Positions 15,879 to 19,585 of a stretch of DNA of 19,585 nucleotides are shown here, in pieces (the stretch's first letter is position 1; each line of letters starts with the position of its first letter). Position numbers and translations under genes: made by a program. Below the pieces are notes generated by a model, which was given only the letters and a program-made list of their open reading frames with translations, made no database searches and had not been told where the DNA came from. This stretch comes from JBNJEM01 sp051745935. GTDB taxonomy: Bacteria > Planctomycetota > Planctomycetia > Pirellulales > Pirellulaceae. The DNA is taken from contig JBNJEM010000068.1 of assembly GCA_051745935.1 (NCBI GenBank), positions 1-19,585 on the forward strand, written 5' to 3'.

Positions 15879-18800
15879 ATGGGAAGAGAGGATAGTCGAA
15901 ACCACATGACGCGGAAGCCACGTGCTCGATCATCAGACCGAAGGAGAGGGGGCGGCTTGGGCAACTCGCGACGGCCCCGGTTTGAGCAATTGGAGCCACG
16001 GATGTTGTTGTCCAGCCTCCCGTACGGGGCTGAACCTCACGACACCGGGGAATTCATGCTCGGGGACGTCGTGGCCACGGTGGTTTTCTTCGAGTCCAAT
16101 GGTTCGATTGACGACAACCAGGAAGACTGGAATCCGTTGGAGCGTGATGCGGATGGTCATGTCGTTCTGGATAGCGAGGGGCGCACGATCAACGCGGCGG
16201 ACGGGCCGAATTTGATTGAGGAGACGAAGGAGCGGATCGTGGAGGGGTTGGAGTGGTGGGAGGATACACTGGCGGAGTTCCACGAGCTGAACTACGACAG
16301 CGTGGAGCCGATCCATTCGTTGAATTTCATCCACGATTTCCAATACGCTCACAATCCCATTGAGACCGGTTATGAGCCGATTAACCGGAAGTCCGACGAG
16401 TATGAGTTATGGGTAAAGGATTTCCTGGATCAAACGGGGCATTTAGAGACTCGGCACGTTCCGACCGACATTCGATCGTTCAATCACGCCCAACGGGTAA
16501 AATACGACGCGGATTGGGCGTACACGATCTTCGTGGCCAATGACTACGACGACCCCTCCAAGCAATTCGCCCCCGGTGGCAGTTTTTTACAGGCATTTGC
16601 CTTTTCCGGAGGCCTTCACGTCGTGTCGCCCGCCAGCCGGCCACCAAGTACGTTTGCTCATGAAACCGGCCATGTTTTTTACGCTCGGGATGAGTATGAT
16701 GGCAGCGGGGCGAGCTATACGGATCGCCGAGGCTACTACAACAGCCAGAATGTGAACGCCTACGACAACCCAGCGGACGGATTCGAGCAGCAGGACAGCA
16801 TCATGGACACCGGGGCCGAGCTGGAGGGGGCCTGGGCGGCGCATGCCAGCTCTGATTCATCGTTGGCCATGATTGGATGGCGGGATTCCGACAACGACGG
16901 CGTGTTTGACGTCTTGGACGTTCCCCTGACGCTCACCGGTACCGGCTACTACAATCCACATCAAGAGACATACCATTTCCAAGGCCACTCGAAAGTACAG
17001 ACGCTCGTTAACGCAAACTCCGGTCTAAGGAGTCGAGGCAACGACATTACGATTAACGAAGTCGATCGGCTTGTGTACTCGTTGGACAACGGAACGACGT
17101 GGAACGTGGCGCGGAACTACAACGCCCACGAGGTTGATATAGAGGCTGAATTTCCAGTTCAGCCGGGGCAGGAAATATTGGTTCGCAGTGAAGCCGTTGA
17201 TCCCGTTACTGGGCAAGTCGTGGCGAGTTCGAATGAGGTATTTCGTGGAAGTGCCGCGCTGCCCACGGCCGTGTCCCAACCTGGAATCCAGGGTTTTGTC
17301 TGGGACGATCGAGATAATGACGGCGAGTGGGACCAGGGAGAACGAGGGGTTCCCGAGTGGAACCTGCGGCTGGTTGACGATCAGGGAGACCCCGTGGAGA
17401 CCGCCCAGTATCTGGATACGGATGATTACGCCGACACGTCCGTGTTGGACCAGGTGTTAACCGATACGACCTTGTCGGCAGACCTGGGTGGGGAAGACGC
17501 AAGCGTGGGTGCGACTGAACTGCCAGGTGGTTCCGGCGCCCACGTCCTCGGAATTGCGCCCGAGGCTGGTGACCAGTGGGCCACGGAATGGACAAGTCAC
17601 TCGCGCATGCTGCGGATCGATTTCGAGTCGCCCACCACGTTTGTCAAGATCGACGCCATCGCCCCCCACGATGGCTCATACGGCCGCCTGGAGATCTATG
17701 ATGCTGACGGAGAGCTCTTGGGACGCAGCACCACGGGGGCGTTGCGCGAGGGCGAGGTAGGGACGCTTTCCATCGGCATGCCCACGTCGGAGATTTCCTA
17801 CGCCTTGGTGCGATCAACGCTCGAGAGCACCATTATGCTCGACAACCTACAGGTCGGGCCGAGCGCGACTGCGGTGTCCGGTGACTTCGGCGCCTATGCC
17901 CTACCCTATCTTCCGCCGGGAGACTACCGCGTGATGGCGGTACCGCCCAGTGAGTGGCAGGTGTCCGAGCCAGCGGGCGGCATTGTGGATGTCACGGTGG
18001 GCCCGCATGGAACCATGGCCTGGCCGGACGGCACCGGTCGGCCCAGTGATTTCGCGGGCGTTCCGCGGGCGAATGTCTCCATGTGGAATAACCTGGCCTT
18101 CAATGAGGACGTGGACGACGACTGGGTCATTTCCCCCATTGATGCACTGCTCGTGATCGATGATCTAAACAACAATGGGAGCCGGGAATTATTCACGGAA
18201 ACGGATGCCACGATCTCATCGTTCATCGATGTAAACGGCGACGGTTATGTTTCGCCCATTGATGCCCTGAGCGTCATCCGGGCCCTCAACGCCGGGGACC
18301 AGGAGAACGGAGAGGTGTCAGCAGCGGCTTTGGTTCAAGCTTGGTCGGCGGCCTGGGTCCCTGATGCCCAGATGGAAGGTGAAGTGGCGGGCGAATCGGT
18401 AGTGGACAGGGAAACGAACGGCTCGAGCTTGTCCTTCGATTCGGGAGTGAATCGATCAGAGCGATCCGCGGCAGCCGAGGAAGCGGCGGGCGAGGATCGG
18501 GTCGCGTCACCGATTCCGCGACCGGTTGTCGGCAAGGCCGGCCGCTTGCCGTCTCGTTCATTACGAGACGCCTCACGGGATTCGGTTTTCTCAAGTCCGT
18601 TTGATCGAACCGGAACGTACAATCCTGATGTGACGGACGAGCTTCTTGACCGCGATGAGGCACTGTTTTCGAGAGCGATGAGGGGGGAACGCGCCATGGA
18701 CGAGCCCGCTATCGATGGTTTGCGGACCCAGGTGTTTGATCGTTCCGAGCCAGCCGCGCTGGCTTCGCGGGGGCGTTTGGAGGTGTCGACAGCGGCCCCA

Positions 18801-18905
18801 GGTGACGAGTTGTTGACGCTGATTGCAGCCGATACGATCGCGGCGCGAGCAGAGGCCCGAGAGCTTTCGTTCGTTCCCGAAACTCTGGTCGGCTTGCCCA
18901 CCTAA
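15879..18905 (+). CDS. Secreted LEPR-XLL zinc metallopeptidase (M6/M64-like) with split SdrD-B-like domain and dockerin
   Basis: The gene encodes 1008 residues, numbered from ATG 15879. In-frame ATG 15906 (residue 10) is a real alternative: GAGAGGA at 15886-15892 precedes it by 13 nt, whereas 15879 has only a weak GGCGG. In order: a very basic N-terminus with LEPRMLL at 38-44; a peptidase region about 52-330 with HETGHVFYARDEY at 261-273 and SIMD at 307-310; a beta-sandwich-like stretch about 331-465; an SdrD-B-like domain starting GIQGFVWDDRDNDGEWD at 469 and ending near 708, split by a jelly-roll-like insert at about 515-665; dockerin repeats 744-806; a low-complexity tail without an anchor. 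HExxH plus Asp at the third-ligand position and a following DEY resembles families M6 and M64. It contains no cysteine. It lies 391 bp after the giant gene on the same strand and shares its start and end modules, so a shared destination is likely. The proteolytic substrate is unknown. Confidence 0.95.
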   Translation: MGREDSRNHMTRKPRARSSDRRRGGGLGNSRRPRFEQLEPRMLLSSLPYGAEPHDTGEFMLGDVVATVVFFESNGSIDDNQEDWNPLERDADGHVVLDSEGRTINAADGPNLIEETKERIVEGLEWWEDTLAEFHELNYDSVEPIHSLNFIHDFQYAHNPIETGYEPINRKSDEYELWVKDFLDQTGHLETRHVPTDIRSFNHAQRVKYDADWAYTIFVANDYDDPSKQFAPGGSFLQAFAFSGGLHVVSPASRPPSTFAHETGHVFYARDEYDGSGASYTDRRGYYNSQNVNAYDNPADGFEQQDSIMDTGAELEGAWAAHASSDSSLAMIGWRDSDNDGVFDVLDVPLTLTGTGYYNPHQETYHFQGHSKVQTLVNANSGLRSRGNDITINEVDRLVYSLDNGTTWNVARNYNAHEVDIEAEFPVQPGQEILVRSEAVDPVTGQVVASSNEVFRGSAALPTAVSQPGIQGFVWDDRDNDGEWDQGERGVPEWNLRLVDDQGDPVETAQYLDTDDYADTSVLDQVLTDTTLSADLGGEDASVGATELPGGSGAHVLGIAPEAGDQWATEWTSHSRMLRIDFESPTTFVKIDAIAPHDGSYGRLEIYDADGELLGRSTTGALREGEVGTLSIGMPTSEISYALVRSTLESTIMLDNLQVGPSATAVSGDFGAYALPYLPPGDYRVMAVPPSEWQVSEPAGGIVDVTVGPHGTMAWPDGTGRPSDFAGVPRANVSMWNNLAFNEDVDDDWVISPIDALLVIDDLNNNGSRELFTETDATISSFIDVNGDGYVSPIDALSVIRALNAGDQENGEVSAAALVQAWSAAWVPDAQMEGEVAGESVVDRETNGSSLSFDSGVNRSERSAAAEEAAGEDRVASPIPRPVVGKAGRLPSRSLRDASRDSVFSSPFDRTGTYNPDVTDELLDRDEALFSRAMRGERAMDEPAIDGLRTQVFDRSEPAALASRGRLEVSTAAPGDELLTLIAADTIAARAEARELSFVPETLVGLPT
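16030..16870 (+). other. M6/M64-like metallopeptidase domain
   Basis: HExxH is at 16659-16673 (residues 261-265). The third-ligand position of the HExxHxxGxxH/D scheme falls on Asp271, followed by Glu-Tyr. A Met-turn-like SIMD (Met309, 16803-16805) lies 38 residues later. The segment before it (TIFVANDYDDPSKQFAPGG) resembles the strand-loop that precedes the zinc site in M64 peptidases. All expected catalytic elements are visible, so activity is plausible. M6 versus M64 cannot be settled by eye. Confidence 0.7.
17283..18003 (+). other. SdrD-B-like domain with a nested jelly-roll insert
   Basis: The first half (GFVWDDRDNDGEWDQGERGV, then LRLVDDQGDPV) is a typical SdrD-B opening with a calcium loop. 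The expected closing half (GDFGAYALPYLPPGDYRV) appears only about 155 residues later, at 17880. The intervening sequence is itself a beta-domain: RIDFESPTTFVKIDAIAP, then GRLEIYDADGELLGRS, then IMLDNLQVG. Confidence 0.65.
18108..18295 (+). other. Dockerin type I pair of the metallopeptidase
   Basis: The repeats DVDDDWVISPIDALLVI and DVNGDGYVSPIDALSVI carry Asp or Asn at calcium loop positions 1, 3, 5 and 12 and Pro-Ile at positions 10-11, the same specificity residues as in the giant protein. A serine-, acid- and arginine-rich tail of about 200 residues follows. Confidence 0.88.
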
Positions 18906-18923
18906 AAGCCATGGCACAACCCG

Positions 18924-19017
18924 TTAGAGGCGGACAGAAAACTCCGGCAAGAGTTGCTAAACCGTTCACATTACAAGGGTTTGCGGCGACGTTTACAGGT
19001 TTTCTGTCCGCTTCTTA
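18924..19017. repeat. 94-bp inverted-repeat element
   Basis: Its ends are 19-bp inverted repeats with two mismatches, including a perfect 13-bp core (GCGGACAGAAAAC at 18930-18942 and its complement at 18999-19011). It begins 18 nt after the stop codon. The size and terminal repeats suggest a small non-autonomous mobile element or REP-like unit. I see no clear target duplication and no transposase. Confidence 0.55.
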
Positions 19018-19021
19018 AGTC

Positions 19022-19053
19022 TTCCGCTAACCCAGGGGGGGTTGGAAGCGGAA
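19022..19053. other. Imperfect hairpin next to the inverted-repeat element
   Basis: TTCCGCT (19022-19028) plus AACCC pairs with GGGTT plus AGCGGAA (19047-19053), with a 3-nt bulge GGA. This gives about 12 base pairs around a G-rich loop. There is no T-run, so it is not a typical intrinsic terminator. Confidence 0.5.
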
Positions 19054-19137
19054 ACCAGGATTTCCAGAAACTGATTGTCGCCAGCTCGCTCCGTTAGGAA
19101 CGGCTCAGGAATAACTGCGGCATTTTCCGGAGGGTGG

Positions 19138-19240
19138 CACAAGCTACAGCCCGACCGTACGCCTCCATGGCCCCCCACGAGCCTGTCTCGTGGGAGCCCA
19201 AGACTCACAAGCTACAGCCCGACCGCACCCATCCAGGGCC
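19138..19240. repeat. Diverged first units of the hairpin repeat array
   Basis: CACAAGCTACAGCCCGACCG occurs at 19138-19157 and 19206-19225, a 68-bp period. Between them is a perfect hairpin, CCCACGAG (19174-19181) and CTCGTGGG (19187-19194), loop CCTGT. The hairpin arms are the same as in the 67-bp units to the right, but the flanks differ, so this is a related older or different unit type. Confidence 0.7.
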
Positions 19241-19585
19241 CCGCGCGAGCTTGTCTCGTGGGGGTCTGGCCGCGTGCTGTGCCGTTCTTAGCTCCCGAGT
19301 CTGATTCACCCACGAGGTGAACTCGTGGGGGTCTGGTCGCGTGCCGGACCGCCTTAGCTGACGAGTCTGATTCACCCACGAGATGAACTCGTGGGGGTCT
19401 GGCCGCGTGCTGGACCGCTTGTAGCTGACGAGTCTGATTCACCCACGAGGTGAACTCGTGGGGGTCTGGTCGCGTTCCGGACCGCCTGTAGCTGACGAGT
19501 CTGATTCACCCACGAGGTGAACTCGTGGGGGTCTGGTCGCGTTCCGGACCGCCTGTAGCTGACGAGTCTGATTCACCCACGAGGT
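19241..19585. repeat. Tandem array of about 67-bp palindromic repeats, running off the window
   Basis: Units are 19241-19306 (66 bp, diverged), 19307-19372 (66 bp), 19373-19439 (67 bp), 19440-19506 (67 bp), 19507-19573 (67 bp) and a partial one from 19574. The units at 19440 and 19507 are identical; earlier ones carry several substitutions. Each full unit has an 8-bp stem CCCACGAG/CTCGTGGG with a 5-nt loop. The period is not a multiple of three and no frame stays open in a conserved way, so it is non-coding. Confidence 0.92.

Noticed and set aside
18924..19017. Integron attC site
   Set aside because: The ends do not match the RYYYAAC and GTTRRRY core boxes and no integron integrase is present.
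19212..19442. Minus-strand repeat protein with a recurring PPRVHLVGESDS
   Set aside because: The in-frame peptide repeat exists only because one unit is 66 bp; the other 67-bp units shift frame, so there is no coding constraint.
19138..19585. CRISPR array
   Set aside because: The whole 67-bp unit is conserved, including the parts that would be spacers, and no cas gene is present.

Overview
The window looks like chromosomal DNA of a planctomycete (Planctomycetota, probably a Pirellulales-type lineage). The evidence is protein architecture. Both genes open with a basic N-terminus followed by the LEPR-XLL-type motif (LEERQLL in one, LEPRMLL in the other), both end in a type I dockerin pair reading SPIDALLVI or SPIDALSVI, and one carries GEVED, choice-of-anchor-L and PPC-like domains. 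These combinations are typical of the very large secreted proteins of planctomycetes. The rank below phylum is a guess.

Layout: 1-601 is non-coding leader. 602-15487 is a single open frame of 4961 codons encoding a giant modular extracellular protein. It runs: basic N-terminus and LEPR-XLL-like motif; Ig-like segments with a tandem 98-residue duplication; a metzincin-type zinc peptidase region; a PPC-like domain; beta-helix arrays; two more PPC-like domains; a beta-propeller-like part; a jelly-roll-like part; choice-of-anchor L; a second beta-helix; GEVED; two dockerin repeats; an acidic tail. 15488-15878 is an intergenic gap with two small palindromes. 15879-18905 encodes a 1008-residue secreted protein of parallel plan: LEPR-XLL, a zinc peptidase of M6/M64 type, an SdrD-B-like domain split by an inserted jelly-roll, a dockerin pair and a low-complexity tail. 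18906-19585 is non-coding and hairpin-rich: a 94-bp inverted-repeat element, a long imperfect hairpin, then an array of about 67-bp palindromic tandem repeats that runs off the window.

Working together: both proteins are read on the same strand, both appear to be exported, neither contains a cysteine, and their dockerins share the same residues at the positions that set cohesin specificity. The simplest inference is two cell-surface or extracellular components, each with a protease-like region, that dock on the same cohesin-like partner, which is not encoded here. The giant protein's peptidase region has the full zinc motif but no visible Met-turn; the smaller protein has the zinc motif, an Asp at the third-ligand position and a Met-turn. 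The smaller protein is therefore the better candidate for an active enzyme, and the giant may be mainly a scaffold or adhesin.

The most unusual signals are the cysteine-free 4961-residue frame, a recurring uncharacterised beta module (DG-[DE]-TF ... TFEF) inserted inside otherwise recognisable domains, the nested domain insertion in the second protein, and the homogenised hairpin repeat array at the right edge.
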